A stretch of 64,000 nt of DNA. Source: a virus. The position numbers and the translations under genes were made by a program. The notes under the pieces were generated by a model, which was not told the DNA's origin, searched no databases, and saw only the letters and a list, made by a program, of their open reading frames with translations. Positions 7,291 to 14,840 of the stretch are shown one piece after another. Where the stretch lies: positions 124,001-188,000 of the IMG/VR virus record IMGVR_UViG_3300027985_001685. One strand, 5' to 3'. Positions within the stretch are counted from its first letter, which is position 1, and every line of letters begins with the position of its first letter.

Positions 7291-7589
7291 TGGTATATGA
7301 AAATGCAATTAATGCTATTAAGGCACTGGATAGTTCTAGTCCAGACTATGAAGATATGATGGGCTGTATTATTAAGAAAACGGTCCATGAAGAGAAGCAT
7401 CATGTTTATCGGAAGATTGCTTATGATTTAAAATATGGGCCAAAAAAAGCAAGAGCCTATAAGAGATATACTCATAGCTTAATTGATACTTTTCTTAAAC
7501 TTAAGATTGAGACTCATAAAAAGTTTTCAAGTAAACCATATGATATGCAGATATATGGAAAGTTCAACTGGAAAAGAAAAAATGTGTAG
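7290..7589 (+). CDS. hypothetical protein, 99 aa
   Basis: Unrecognised basic protein of 99 residues, largely helical with many Lys, Tyr and His residues (EEKHHVYRKIAYDLKYG). ATG 7290 follows GGAGATTGGAG in the preceding gene. It has no cysteine pairs or membrane segment. The last eight bases overlap the next gene. Confidence 0.65.
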   Translation: MVYENAINAIKALDSSSPDYEDMMGCIIKKTVHEEKHHVYRKIAYDLKYGPKKARAYKRYTHSLIDTFLKLKIETHKKFSSKPYDMQIYGKFNWKRKNV

Positions 7590-7827
7590 ATCAAGTTACA
7601 AGGCTCAAGTTGCAGCTATGAGATATCTAGCTATAAAAAAGCCTAAAGAATACTATATGGAGTTTAAAAAAACAGATGCTTTTCTTAAAATGCAGGAGAG
7701 AAGAAATCTTTCTTGTTTTGTTCTTTATGAAAAAAGAAAAGAGTATTATGGGTCAATTATAATTACAGAATATGACCCATTCCATATAGTCTATTTAGCG
7801 GATAAGGAGTACGAAGGTGCAAAATAA
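7582..7827 (+). CDS. hypothetical protein, 81 aa
   Basis: Small basic protein of about 81 residues starting at ATG 7582, which overlaps the previous stop by eight bases (MCRSSYKAQVAAMRYLAIKK). An earlier in-frame ATG at 7555 is possible. The composition suggests a compact alpha/beta fold. It overlaps the DHH phosphoesterase gene by 11 bases. No family was recognised. Confidence 0.6.
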   Translation: MCRSSYKAQVAAMRYLAIKKPKEYYMEFKKTDAFLKMQERRNLSCFVLYEKRKEYYGSIIITEYDPFHIVYLADKEYEGAK

Positions 7828-8710
7828 CATTACTGTTTTTCATCACAATGACCCAGATGGTTATTGTGCAAAGTTTTGGTTTCACTTCTTTCATTTTATG
7901 GAACCTTATTGTGCAAAAGTAGTAAATGTGTCTTATTTTGAGTATGCTTATGGTTCAATTGAAAATATTGAATTAATAAAGGATAATACTGTTTATTTTC
8001 TTGATTGTTCACCTGCCAATATAGCTGATGTGGAGAGTTTGAAAGCGCAAGGAAATAAGATCATTATTATTGACCATCATGCTACAGCTTATGACCGATA
8101 CAAAGAAGATTCAGAGATTGAGCTATACTATGATGTAAAACATTCTGGATGTGAATTAACAAGGCTTTATTTTCAAAACAAATACACTGATGGCGAAGCT
8201 CTTTATCCAACACTTTTTTCTAAGCTCATAGAAGATTGGGATATTTGGAAATTTGAATTAGACAACACAGAAGAATTTATCTTTGGATTACAGTCTCAAG
8301 ACATTAAAGATATGAAAGTGTGGGAAGAGCTACTTTATGAAGGGACAGATGAAATAAGCAAGTATATATCTATCGGAAAGCACTTAATTGCTTTTAGAAA
8401 GAATATGGCTGAAATTATTATTAAAAACACTGGTCAAGAAATTTATTTTCATGGTTTTAGTTGTTATGCGATTAATAATTGTCTTCCTTCATCAAAATGG
8501 TTTCTAGATAAAGCTAAAGAGTATGATTGTATATTGAACTGGGCTATTCAATCTGATGGAAAAGTGAAGATTTCTCTGTACAGTGAATTTCCAGAGAAAG
8601 TTCAGGCTGGCAAGCTTTTAGAAAAATACTATGGTGGCGGTGGTCATGCTGGTGCTGCTGGTGCCATAATTGAAAGAGACAGATTCTTTAAAAATATATT
8701 TGGTTGGTAG
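7817..8710 (+). CDS. DHH/DHHA1-family phosphoesterase
   Basis: Probable DHH-family phosphoesterase of 297 residues, the superfamily that includes nanoRNases, RecJ and c-di-AMP phosphodiesterases. The N-terminal metal motif is FHHNDPDGYCAKFW (residues 8-21), the name-giving DHH lies in IIIIDHHATAYD near residue 86, and the C-terminal substrate-binding motif is GGGGHAGAAGA near residue 275. The start is GTG 7817 behind AAGGAG with seven-base spacing; no ATG fits. It could recycle short RNAs or destroy nucleotide second messengers; sequence alone does not decide. Operon neighbours are small unknown proteins. Confidence 0.88.
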   Translation: MQNNITVFHHNDPDGYCAKFWFHFFHFMEPYCAKVVNVSYFEYAYGSIENIELIKDNTVYFLDCSPANIADVESLKAQGNKIIIIDHHATAYDRYKEDSEIELYYDVKHSGCELTRLYFQNKYTDGEALYPTLFSKLIEDWDIWKFELDNTEEFIFGLQSQDIKDMKVWEELLYEGTDEISKYISIGKHLIAFRKNMAEIIIKNTGQEIYFHGFSCYAINNCLPSSKWFLDKAKEYDCILNWAIQSDGKVKISLYSEFPEKVQAGKLLEKYYGGGGHAGAAGAIIERDRFFKNIFGW

Positions 8711-8713
8711 TTT

Positions 8714-8935
8714 ATGCTTGATAAAATTGTTAGTTTAATTGAGTCTACATCTAGGCTTGTTGATTCATTGAGTGAGTACTCAAAGGAAAGAGAAAGAGAA
8801 AGGCTTGAAGTGCTATATCAAGAGGCTAAGAAAAAAATTCTTAAGAAAAAAGTAATTAATTCTAAAGATTATTTAAAGTGTGAAGAGTTAGATAGCGCTT
8901 TGTTTTTCTTAAAAGAAGGGAAAGATGATGACTGA
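8714..8935 (+). CDS. helical hypothetical protein, 73 aa
   Basis: Small, highly charged, probably coiled-coil protein (SKERERERLEVLYQEAKKK) starting three bases after the phosphoesterase stop. It overlaps the next small gene by 11 bases. No functional motif is visible. Confidence 0.65.
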   Translation: MLDKIVSLIESTSRLVDSLSEYSKERERERLEVLYQEAKKKILKKKVINSKDYLKCEELDSALFFLKEGKDDD

Positions 8936-9104
8936 AGAAAAGATGAAACGATTATTTAGAGAGATATTTCATATGTTAAAATCTTCAGAGTATTCAGATG
9001 ACTTAAATACTATCTTATTTGAAGTAGGGTCGAATAGAAAAGAGCTGGATGAAGCATTAGTCTATTTAAGTTGGACTGGAGAAGAAGATAGAATGGGGCA
9101 ATAA
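8925..9104 (+). CDS. small acidic hypothetical protein, 59 aa
   Basis: Two adjacent ATGs (8925, 8928) follow GAAGGG. The product is a small acidic helical protein (RLFREIFHMLKSSEYSDD) with a short C-terminal tail. It ends just before AAGGAG of the next gene. Overlap with the previous gene and a good ribosome binding site support it, although it is short and unrecognised. Confidence 0.6.
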   Translation: MMTEEKMKRLFREIFHMLKSSEYSDDLNTILFEVGSNRKELDEALVYLSWTGEEDRMGQ

Positions 9105-9113
9105 GGAGATTTT

Positions 9114-9629
9114 ATGATTTTGTCTTATGTAATTTGTTTTATTGCTATGCTGATAGCTCATTATATTGGGGATTATTTTCTTCAATCAAGAGAGGTCGCT
9201 GTAAATAAAAGTACAAGTACCAAACACATGTTTAGTCATTTTACTGATTTGTACTGTTCTTTCACATTGGCTTTTATTATTCTTGTAAGCATTGGTTTTC
9301 TTTTTAATAGTCCTTGCTTTCTTAAAGCAGCAGATATAATGTTTTATATTGATCTTTTGTATTGTATTGTTCATGTTATTCAAGATACTTATATTTGGCG
9401 ATTCTATAAAAAAGTAGTGATTAAAAGAGTTGAAAGAGGTTTAAGGTATGAGCCGGTAATTGGTTTAACAACCTTTGAAAAGAAAAGAACTGAAGCTTTG
9501 TCAGCTTTTTATTCAGATAAGTTGTATGCTGAAGATAAATTATTCTATGATTTTATTGGTCTAGATAATTTACTGCACATATTGACGTTAACTGGTTTAA
9601 TTGGGGGTTTTTATGCATTGTTTAACTGA
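9114..9629 (+). CDS. DUF3307-like integral membrane protein
   Basis: Membrane protein of 171 residues with hydrophobic segments at about 1-20, 45-65, 75-95 and 150-170. The N-terminal signature LIAHYIGDYFLQS and the later histidine (YCIVHVIQDTYI) match what I know of the DUF3307 family of phage and bacterial inner-membrane proteins, whose biochemical role is unclear. AAGGAG precedes ATG 9114. A role at the host membrane is likely, the exact one unknown. Confidence 0.7.
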   Translation: MILSYVICFIAMLIAHYIGDYFLQSREVAVNKSTSTKHMFSHFTDLYCSFTLAFIILVSIGFLFNSPCFLKAADIMFYIDLLYCIVHVIQDTYIWRFYKKVVIKRVERGLRYEPVIGLTTFEKKRTEALSAFYSDKLYAEDKLFYDFIGLDNLLHILTLTGLIGGFYALFN

Positions 9630-9744
9630 GGCTTTTGATGCAATATGTGAATCATTTGTAGGGCCATTTAGGGTGATGCATGACTTTGTAGATAAGTTCT
9701 ATCACATTGTTACCTGTAAAGGGTTGACTTTAATTGAATCGTGA
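9613..9744 (+). CDS. possible small protein, 43 aa
   Basis: Short open frame starting in the last codons of the membrane protein and ending within the promoter of the chaperonin operon. GGGGG lies upstream of the ATG. The product (MHCLTEAFDAICESFVGPF...) is 43 residues with three cysteines. Its overlap with the -35 box of the next promoter makes it less certain. Confidence 0.4.
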   Translation: MHCLTEAFDAICESFVGPFRVMHDFVDKFYHIVTCKGLTLIES

Positions 9745-9751
9745 CTATAAT
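9724..9751 (+). promoter_or_regulatory. sigma70-type promoter of the chaperonin operon
   Basis: TTGACT (9724-9729), a 16-base spacer and a perfect TATAAT (9746-9751) form one of the best promoter matches in the window. It stands 28 bases before the GroES-like start codon, so it should drive the GroES/GroEL pair and possibly the membrane genes after it. Confidence 0.75.
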
Positions 9752-9778
9752 ACCTTTTTAACATAAAGAGGAGAATTA

Positions 9779-10030
9779 ATGGATATTTTAATGAACCATA
9801 ATATAGCATACCCTTGCTATGTTTTAATTAAAGAAGAGGAAAACACTCTTATAGCAAATAGCGATGGTGTTGGTAAAGTTGCCTTACATCATCCAGATTC
9901 CTTTTTAAAGAAGGGGATGAAGGTTTACTTTAATAATTTAAAAAAAAGTTGTGTTGTCATAAATGGTGAATCATTTTTTGTGTTAAAGCAAGAAGACATC
10001 TATTTATACGAAGAGGCTGGACATGAGTAA
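9779..10030 (+). CDS. GroES-like co-chaperonin (divergent)
   Basis: Probable co-chaperonin that caps the GroEL chamber. It is 83 residues, slightly shorter than the usual about 95. The C-terminal half follows the GroES pattern well (LKKGMKVYFNNL, then INGESFFVLKQEDIYLY, matching the known VKVGDKVLF ... GEEYLILREDDIL pattern). The first strand fits YVLIKEEE. The mobile-loop region is short and diverged. AGGAGAATTA precedes the ATG, and a strong promoter lies just upstream. It overlaps groEL by eight bases, the usual groES-groEL order. Context and pattern together make this assignment likely. Confidence 0.75.
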   Translation: MDILMNHNIAYPCYVLIKEEENTLIANSDGVGKVALHHPDSFLKKGMKVYFNNLKKSCVVINGESFFVLKQEDIYLYEEAGHE

Positions 10031-11711
10031 GAAAAATGTAAGAACCGCTGAAACAAAAAGTGTTGTATCTCAGGGGCTATGTCTTCTAGAAGATATTGTC
10101 TGTGGAACAATGGGGCCTGGTGGACGAAATGTTATTCTTGAAAATTCATCTGGCGCACCAGTGATTACAAAAGATGGTGTAACTGTTGCACAATCAGTAC
10201 CTGACCTTGAAGACAATGAGTTGAATTTAATTGTTAGAATCATTAAAGAGTCAGCTGAAAAAACAAATAGAGAAGCTGGTGATGGAACTACTACTAGTAT
10301 TTGTTTAACACATGCAATTTATAATGCTGGTGTGGACATTATTGAGTCAAACAAAATAAAAAATGTTAATAAGCTAAAGAAAGAAATCAAGGATGGTGTT
10401 GATCTAATTATTCAGAGTATTGATAAATACTTTAAAGTCGACATCGCAAACTTGCCTGATGAAGAAAAGAAAAAGTATCTTTATAGCATTGCAAATATCT
10501 CTTTAAACGGAGATAAAAAGTATGCTTCATTAATTTCAGATGTAGTAGCAAAAGCTGGACTAACCTCAATGATTGCAGTTGAGGACGGTAAAGGGTACAC
10601 AGATGAGTTAATTAAGATTGAAGGGATGCAGTTTAATAAAGGTTGGGTTTCACCTTACTTTAAACAGACTGAACAACAAAAAGAGATTTCATTAGATAAT
10701 CCATATATTTTTATGACAACTTTTGATCTCACAAGTACTGGGCAGTTGGGCCTTTTAGAAAAAGCACTTAACCCATTAATTGCTGGTGGCAAACAACTTT
10801 TAATCATTGCTCCAAATGTGAGTGGTGGACTTCTTAATAGTCTGATTGCAAACAATAAACAAAAGAATTTAGTAAACTGTGCTGTATTTGCTCCTTATTA
10901 TGGGAACGTAAGAAAAGAGTTTATGCAAGATTTGGCAATTAGTACAGGTGCTACAATTATTGATCAAGCTGAAGGACACTCTCTTTCTAAGGTTGAAGTT
11001 AGCCATTTTGGTAAATGTGAAAGGGCAATTGTAACTGCTACTGGAACGTCAATTATTGGTGGAGCTGGAGATACTTCAAAGGTTAAAGCTAGAATTAACT
11101 TCTTAAAAGAGGAAGCTAAAAAAGTTAACCCCCATAATGACTTAGATAAGGTTCACGAAAGATTGGCTAAAATTGAAGGTGGAGCTTATGTTATACAGCT
11201 TGCTAATCAATCGTATATTGAAGGGTTAGAGCTTAAGCATAGAATTGAGGATGCTGTAAATGCATGTAAAGGTGCTCTTGAGGGTGGTATTGTTGCAGGT
11301 GGAGGAGCTACTTTGTTCGCCGCAGCTAAAACATCATTAGATTGTTCAATTCCTGGTCACCTTATTTTATCTAAAGCTTGTGAAGCCCCGATGGAAAAGA
11401 TACTCTATAATATTGGTGTTGATTTTTCAGATAGAAATGAGTTGTTACAATTCTTTTTAGATAAGCGCATTAGGTCATGGGAAAAAGAAAAAGAGTCTAA
11501 GCCTTTTTCAAGTACTTATACAATTTCCGAAAAGAACGATAAAGGTGTTAAGTTAAATGATGACTGTTTTGCTACAGGTGTTGTAGATCCAGCAAAAGTA
11601 ACTAAACATGCTCTTTCTAATGCAGCTTCAGTTTCAGCTACTTTATTAACTACTAATGGTATTATTTCCTCTATTCCTGAGGTAAATCCAATGCCATTTT
11701 CAATGTATTAG
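10023..11711 (+). CDS. groEL: GroEL-type chaperonin (Hsp60)
   Basis: ATP-dependent chaperonin that folds proteins inside a ring chamber. It is 562 residues (E. coli GroEL has 548). The nucleotide motif GDGTTT is at residues 86-91, exactly as in E. coli, with TMGPGGRNVI near 29-38 and ITKDGVTVA near 48. The catalytic Asp region appears as RIEDAVNACKGALEGG followed by GIVAGGG. The C-terminus ends PMPFSMY and lacks the Gly-Gly-Met tail. It overlaps the GroES-like gene. Phage chaperonins are known mainly from large phages; this one probably folds phage capsid, tail or replication proteins and may work with or without host GroES. Confidence 0.95.
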   Translation: MSKKNVRTAETKSVVSQGLCLLEDIVCGTMGPGGRNVILENSSGAPVITKDGVTVAQSVPDLEDNELNLIVRIIKESAEKTNREAGDGTTTSICLTHAIYNAGVDIIESNKIKNVNKLKKEIKDGVDLIIQSIDKYFKVDIANLPDEEKKKYLYSIANISLNGDKKYASLISDVVAKAGLTSMIAVEDGKGYTDELIKIEGMQFNKGWVSPYFKQTEQQKEISLDNPYIFMTTFDLTSTGQLGLLEKALNPLIAGGKQLLIIAPNVSGGLLNSLIANNKQKNLVNCAVFAPYYGNVRKEFMQDLAISTGATIIDQAEGHSLSKVEVSHFGKCERAIVTATGTSIIGGAGDTSKVKARINFLKEEAKKVNPHNDLDKVHERLAKIEGGAYVIQLANQSYIEGLELKHRIEDAVNACKGALEGGIVAGGGATLFAAAKTSLDCSIPGHLILSKACEAPMEKILYNIGVDFSDRNELLQFFLDKRIRSWEKEKESKPFSSTYTISEKNDKGVKLNDDCFATGVVDPAKVTKHALSNAASVSATLLTTNGIISSIPEVNPMPFSMY

Positions 11712-11718
11712 GTGATAT

Positions 11719-11949
11719 ATGATGACAGGTATTAGTGGGCTAATTTTATTAATAACTTTATATTCTCTTATTCTTGTTTTATATAAGATGCTTTCTACAA
11801 ATCACTGGACAACTGGAAAGAAAGTTCTTATTTCTTTTGTTGCTTCTGTGCTATGGTTACTACTTTTTCTAGATAGTACTGTAGTTATTGCGATGTCTCC
11901 GTTGTGTGTTACGTCGTTAGGCTTATGTATTCTTACCTTTAGGAGGTAG
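11719..11949 (+). CDS. two-pass membrane protein, 76 aa
   Basis: Small membrane protein with two hydrophobic segments (about 5-25 and 35-65) separated by a short Lys-containing loop (NHWTTGKK). GGTGATAT lies upstream of ATG 11719. It is followed two bases later by another membrane protein, and together they could be a holin/antiholin-like or spanin-like pair, but no family signature confirms this. Confidence 0.65.
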   Translation: MMTGISGLILLITLYSLILVLYKMLSTNHWTTGKKVLISFVASVLWLLLFLDSTVVIAMSPLCVTSLGLCILTFRR

Positions 11950-11951
11950 TA

Positions 11952-12206
11952 ATGGGATCACAAGTTACTGAACTCCTTGGCGTTTACGGTCAAGGAGGAC
12001 TCACTGTTTTGTTAGCAGTTATTATTTATTTATTAGTTCGATTTTTCTGGATTGAATTAAAAAAGATAACTGATAAGCATGAAGAAGCCTATAAGAGTTT
12101 GGTTGGGCAGATGTTTGATGTTGTTAATAAAAACACTCAGTCGTCAACCCATTTAGCATCTACTATAGAGGGCTTGAAATCTTTTATAGAGTACAGGGAG
12201 AAGTAG
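11952..12206 (+). CDS. single-pass membrane protein with coiled-coil tail, 84 aa
   Basis: One hydrophobic segment (residues 16-36, GLTVLLAVIIYLLVRFFW) followed by a charged helical tail likely to be cytoplasmic and oligomeric. AGGAGG precedes the ATG. This architecture resembles small phage holins and membrane anchors. The next gene starts immediately after its stop with GTG. Confidence 0.65.
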   Translation: MGSQVTELLGVYGQGGLTVLLAVIIYLLVRFFWIELKKITDKHEEAYKSLVGQMFDVVNKNTQSSTHLASTIEGLKSFIEYREK

Positions 12207-12452
12207 GTGGTTGAAACATTTCTTCAAAGTGTAGATAAGCGTCTTATAAGAAAGTATGGGAAAAAGTATTTAGAAACAAGCTTTGGCTTCTTTTCAGATA
12301 GTTTTAAAAACAACGATAGCACTACAGAGTTAATCGAAAGTATCGTAGGGTTAGAGTCATGCTTAACGTTGTTTAAAGCAAGAAATAATCTTACTAGTAT
12401 TATTGCTGATAAGATGAAAGTCGAATTAGAGGACTTTAAAAAGATACTTTAA
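12207..12452 (+). CDS. hypothetical protein, 81 aa
   Basis: Starts with GTG directly after the stop of the membrane protein, inside the run GAGAAGTAGGTG. The 81-residue product is helical and charged (MVETFLQSVDKRLIRKYGKK). It has no motif. The back-to-back arrangement suggests translational coupling with the upstream gene. Confidence 0.55.
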   Translation: MVETFLQSVDKRLIRKYGKKYLETSFGFFSDSFKNNDSTTELIESIVGLESCLTLFKARNNLTSIIADKMKVELEDFKKIL

Positions 12453-12465
12453 CAAGGAGAATTTA

Positions 12466-12672
12466 GTGTATAAAATTATTATTCAACATTCAGATGATGA
12501 TATTAAAGAGGTTCAATGGGGAAAGGAAGACTTAAAAACTGCTTCTATCCTAATTAGCTTTTATGGATTGAGAATAGATTATTTATTAACACTAGACTCT
12601 CATAGATTAAAAAAAGAGTTAGAGGACAAGGAGCTTCATCATGTCAAATCAATCTCAGGATTTCATATGTAG
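12466..12672 (+). CDS. hypothetical protein, 68 aa
   Basis: GTG start behind AAGGAG with a normal spacing. The product is 68 residues, mixed alpha/beta (MYKIIIQHSDDDIKEVQWG...). It overlaps the following zinc-finger gene by 32 bases. The function is unknown. Confidence 0.6.
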   Translation: MYKIIIQHSDDDIKEVQWGKEDLKTASILISFYGLRIDYLLTLDSHRLKKELEDKELHHVKSISGFHM

Positions 12673-12859
12673 CTGCTGTAAAAAAGAAGTAGGTGAACTT
12701 TATTCAGCAAGTGAATATAAGGATTTTGAACCTAAAAATACGCCTGAAGAAGAAAAATTAAGACTAAAAAGGAATATTTTTGCTTTAAAAAATGTAGATA
12801 AGTGGTTTTGTCTAACATGTTTTGAAAGTGGAATATCACATACTAGAGTAAAATTTTAG
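12641..12859 (+). CDS. small zinc-finger-like protein, 72 aa
   Basis: 72-residue protein with two widely separated cysteine pairs (CSCCKK at 10-15 and CLTC near 57), as in small treble-clef or zinc-ribbon domains. Its ATG follows GACAAGGAG in the previous gene. It is the last gene before the first structured non-coding block. Confidence 0.65.
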   Translation: MSNQSQDFICSCCKKEVGELYSASEYKDFEPKNTPEEEKLRLKRNIFALKNVDKWFCLTCFESGISHTRVKF

Positions 12860-12873
12860 GATAAATGTAAACA

Positions 12874-12902
12874 TTTAGATATTTTTTACTTTTTAGTATT
12901 AT
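12874..12902 (+). promoter_or_regulatory. possible promoter of the structured RNA block
   Basis: TTTAGA (12874-12879), a 17-base spacer and TATTAT (12897-12902) resemble a sigma70 promoter with a weak -35 box. Transcription would begin near 12909, just inside the outer arm of the structured region. The surrounding sequence is very AT-rich, so chance is possible. Confidence 0.4.
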
Positions 12903-12903
12903 G

Positions 12904-13117
12904 TAAATTACATTCCCCTGAAACAGGGTAAGTGATTCCTTCAGGAATGCTTGTACGGGTATCACTAATCGATCACCCTCCCCAGCATTCCACCAGGAAT
13001 CACATCCCCTCCCGTCTATAGACGGGAAGGTTTCAGGGGATAGTAATTTACCAGGTGGCCAGATCCAAAACCGGTACCCGAGACGGATACCTGCTGGCCG
13101 CCTGACCCTTTTAGGGT
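12904..13117 (+). ncRNA. strongly structured RNA or leader, no recognised family
   Basis: Non-coding stretch that folds into two domains. Domain 1: TAAATTAC (12904-12911) with GTAATTTA (13043-13050); TCCCCTGAAAC (12914-12924) with GTTTCAGGGGA (13030-13040); GTGATTCCT (12932-12940) with AGGAATCAC (12995-13003); GGAATGCT (12944-12951) with AGCATTCC (12984-12991); and a CCCGTC-TATA-GACGGG hairpin (13011-13026). Domain 2: CAGGTGGCCAG (13052-13062) with CTGGCCGCCTG (13094-13104), and an ACCCT-TTT-AGGGT hairpin (13105-13117). The region is much more GC-rich than its surroundings. It may be a separate RNA or the leader of the zinc-finger gene at 13139. Confidence 0.65.
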
Positions 13118-13138
13118 TAATAGAAACTGGAGTTTTTT

Positions 13139-13336
13139 ATGATAAGGATGTTTAATATTCTTCTTGGAAAAGTATTCAATAAGTATTGTGATTCTAACAT
13201 GATAGGGCTATGTCATGAGTGTTTTGCTATACTTAAAGACAACAATGTTGCATATTGTAATTTATGTAAAAAACACGTTTATAAATATCGTCTTATAGTT
13301 AAAACTATTATTAAGGGAATCTTTTATGACAAATAA
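13139..13336 (+). CDS. small zinc-finger-like protein, 65 aa
   Basis: 65-residue basic protein with two Cys pairs (GLCHECFA and YCNLCKKH), a probable treble-clef zinc site, and a Lys-rich C-terminus. CTGGAG precedes the ATG. It is the first gene after the structured block, so its expression may be controlled by that RNA. It overlaps the next gene by 11 bases. Confidence 0.65.
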   Translation: MIRMFNILLGKVFNKYCDSNMIGLCHECFAILKDNNVAYCNLCKKHVYKYRLIVKTIIKGIFYDK

Positions 13337-13577
13337 AATTTCTGTTTGTGCAGATGGGGTAAAAGTAAAATATGAAATAATCGGCGGGAAAGAAGTTCCT
13401 GTTTTTATTATTCCTCCTGGAATGTCTAGTTTGAGTCCAGAGCAATTAAAAGAGATGGAAGAAATAGATAACCGAGTTATTAAGAAAAAAGAAAAAGAAG
13501 AGGAAAGAACTATTCCTGATGAAGATGATTTTGAAGGTTGGCAAGATTATGAGCCAGAGGATTATCAATGGGACTAA
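13326..13577 (+). CDS. hypothetical protein with acidic tail, 83 aa
   Basis: Unrecognised 83-residue protein: a beta-rich N-terminus (KISVCADGVKVKYEIIGG), a charged helix (KKKEKEEERT) and a very acidic C-terminal tail rich in Asp, Glu and Trp. It overlaps both neighbours by about ten bases. The function is unknown. Confidence 0.65.
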   Translation: MTNKISVCADGVKVKYEIIGGKEVPVFIIPPGMSSLSPEQLKEMEEIDNRVIKKKEKEEERTIPDEDDFEGWQDYEPEDYQWD

Positions 13578-14212
13578 AGCATTTAGACATTTTTGTAATT
13601 GGTGATTGTCATTTTGGACATGAAGCCATTATCGATTATGCAAATAGACCCTTTATTAACCTAAAAGAAATGCATGATGTTTTAATTTATCAGTGGAATA
13701 AAAAGGTAAAGAAAGATGATATTGTTTTTATTTTAGGTGATCACGCTTTTTCTTATTTAAAGAAAACGGAAATAAAAGAAATTAATAGCAAATTAAATGG
13801 TAAAAAGATCCTTGTAAAGGGGAATCATGACAAAGTGAGCGGCATAGTTAATGCTATTAATCAAGGATATGATTTAGTGGTAAATGAAGTATGCCTAGCT
13901 TATGGTGGAATTAATTTTAGATTGTCTCACTTCCCTAAAAGGTCGTTTTGGTATCAAATTAAGACTTCCATTAAATCCCTGTTATTTCCTAAAAAATTTA
14001 GAAGAGAGTATTATCTAGCAGATAAATTTCATGATAAAAGACCTCAATATTGGGACGGCAATAAGTGGGTTATTCATGCACATACACATTCTAAAAATAA
14101 AATTAATGTAGACTTAAGATCTGTATGTGTTTCAGTGGAAGCATGGGACTATTCGCCAACTAATATGAATGAAGTTGTTAGTTTAATAAAAGAAAATAGT
14201 AAGTCAAAATAG
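13568..14212 (+). CDS. calcineurin-like metallophosphoesterase
   Basis: Probable metal-dependent phosphoesterase of 214 residues. The five motif blocks are visible: GDCHFGH (residues 12-18), ILGDHAF near 58, KGNHDK near 87, a histidine in RLSHFPKRSF, and AHTHSK near 178. The family hydrolyses phosphomono- or diesters in nucleic acids or nucleotides; short phage and bacterial forms like this one are mostly uncharacterised. It sits between two structured RNA blocks, which is suggestive but not proof of a role in RNA metabolism. Confidence 0.88.
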   Translation: MGLKHLDIFVIGDCHFGHEAIIDYANRPFINLKEMHDVLIYQWNKKVKKDDIVFILGDHAFSYLKKTEIKEINSKLNGKKILVKGNHDKVSGIVNAINQGYDLVVNEVCLAYGGINFRLSHFPKRSFWYQIKTSIKSLLFPKKFRREYYLADKFHDKRPQYWDGNKWVIHAHTHSKNKINVDLRSVCVSVEAWDYSPTNMNEVVSLIKENSKSK

Positions 14213-14250
14213 AGGGTGACTTACTAGTTTTATATATCAAAGGAGAATTT

Positions 14251-14619
14251 ATGGAAAGTAGAAGTAAAATTAAAACAGGCGATGTTTATCAAATTCGCAA
14301 AAGCGGAAGAAACTACATTGCTATCGGTAAAGCAAAAGACAATGCAGGAAATGTTTACATTTGTTCTGTGTTAAATGGAAATGTTAATCCAGATGGAACT
14401 ATGAAAGTTTATACAAACAGAAAGCCATCTATTCATTTTCATAAAGCACGTAATGTGTATCGTGTTCATTCTACACGTGAAGTTGATTACGGGACTTTTG
14501 TAAGTGCAAATCCAAAGATGGTTAAGTTGGTACGTCCTATGGCTCAAAATACTGGCGTAGAGATTGTTTCACCAAACATTCCATATCAATTGAAAAATCT
14601 ATTTAAAATTGTAAGCTAG
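14251..14619 (+). CDS. basic hypothetical protein, 122 aa
   Basis: Unrecognised 122-residue protein behind AAAGGAG. It is basic and beta-rich with many Asn, Lys and Arg residues (KIKTGDVYQIRKSGRNYIAI). It has no cysteine pair or membrane segment. It stands alone, with a possible promoter and a structured RNA immediately downstream. A small nucleic-acid-binding protein is a reasonable guess from composition only. Confidence 0.7.
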   Translation: MESRSKIKTGDVYQIRKSGRNYIAIGKAKDNAGNVYICSVLNGNVNPDGTMKVYTNRKPSIHFHKARNVYRVHSTREVDYGTFVSANPKMVKLVRPMAQNTGVEIVSPNIPYQLKNLFKIVS

Positions 14620-14639
14620 TTGTTTCAACTATCTATAAT
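14609..14639 (+). promoter_or_regulatory. possible promoter of small RNA 14.65-14.81 kb
   Basis: A perfect TATAAT (14634-14639) lies in TCTATAATTAAGTA, the same 14 bases that include the -10 box of the putative small RNA at 47.2 kb. The best -35 match is TTGTAA (14609-14614) with a long 19-base spacer, so the -35 element is weak. The shared extended -10 context is the main argument. Confidence 0.5.
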
Positions 14640-14645
14640 TAAGTA

Positions 14646-14808
14646 GATTTTATTATTTCTTTTACCAGCTAACTTTCAGGGACCAGGAATCCTTTCAGAT
14701 CATGATTGTGAACAATCTCTCCTGAATGAATCCCAGGACCCTTCAGTAGCTGGTAAAAATTGTAAACTTGGTCAGGAGGAGGTAACTCCTCCTGAAAAAG
14801 TTTTTTTC
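14646..14808 (+). ncRNA. putative small RNA with long interrupted stem and terminator
   Basis: From just after the TATAAT box to a terminator, about 160 bases. A closing stem TTTTACCAGCT (14660-14670) pairs with AGCTGGTAAAA (14748-14758). Inside it GGG, CC and GG steps pair across regularly spaced A-A mismatches (14679-14687 with 14733-14741), then TTCAG with CTGAA, and a GATTGT-GA-ACAATC tip hairpin (14704-14717). A terminator hairpin follows. There is no reading frame of note. It is not a family I recognise. Confidence 0.6.
14764..14808 (+). terminator. rho-independent terminator
   Basis: TCAGGAGGAG (14772-14781) and CTCCTCCTGA (14786-14795) form a perfect 10-bp stem with a GTAA tetraloop, extended by AAACTT/AAGTTT and followed by a T-run. 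The 5' arm includes a perfect Shine-Dalgarno-like GGAGGAGG buried in the stem. Confidence 0.75.
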
Positions 14809-14840
14809 TATTTTAAAAAAAATCTGTAGTTATATTTAAT

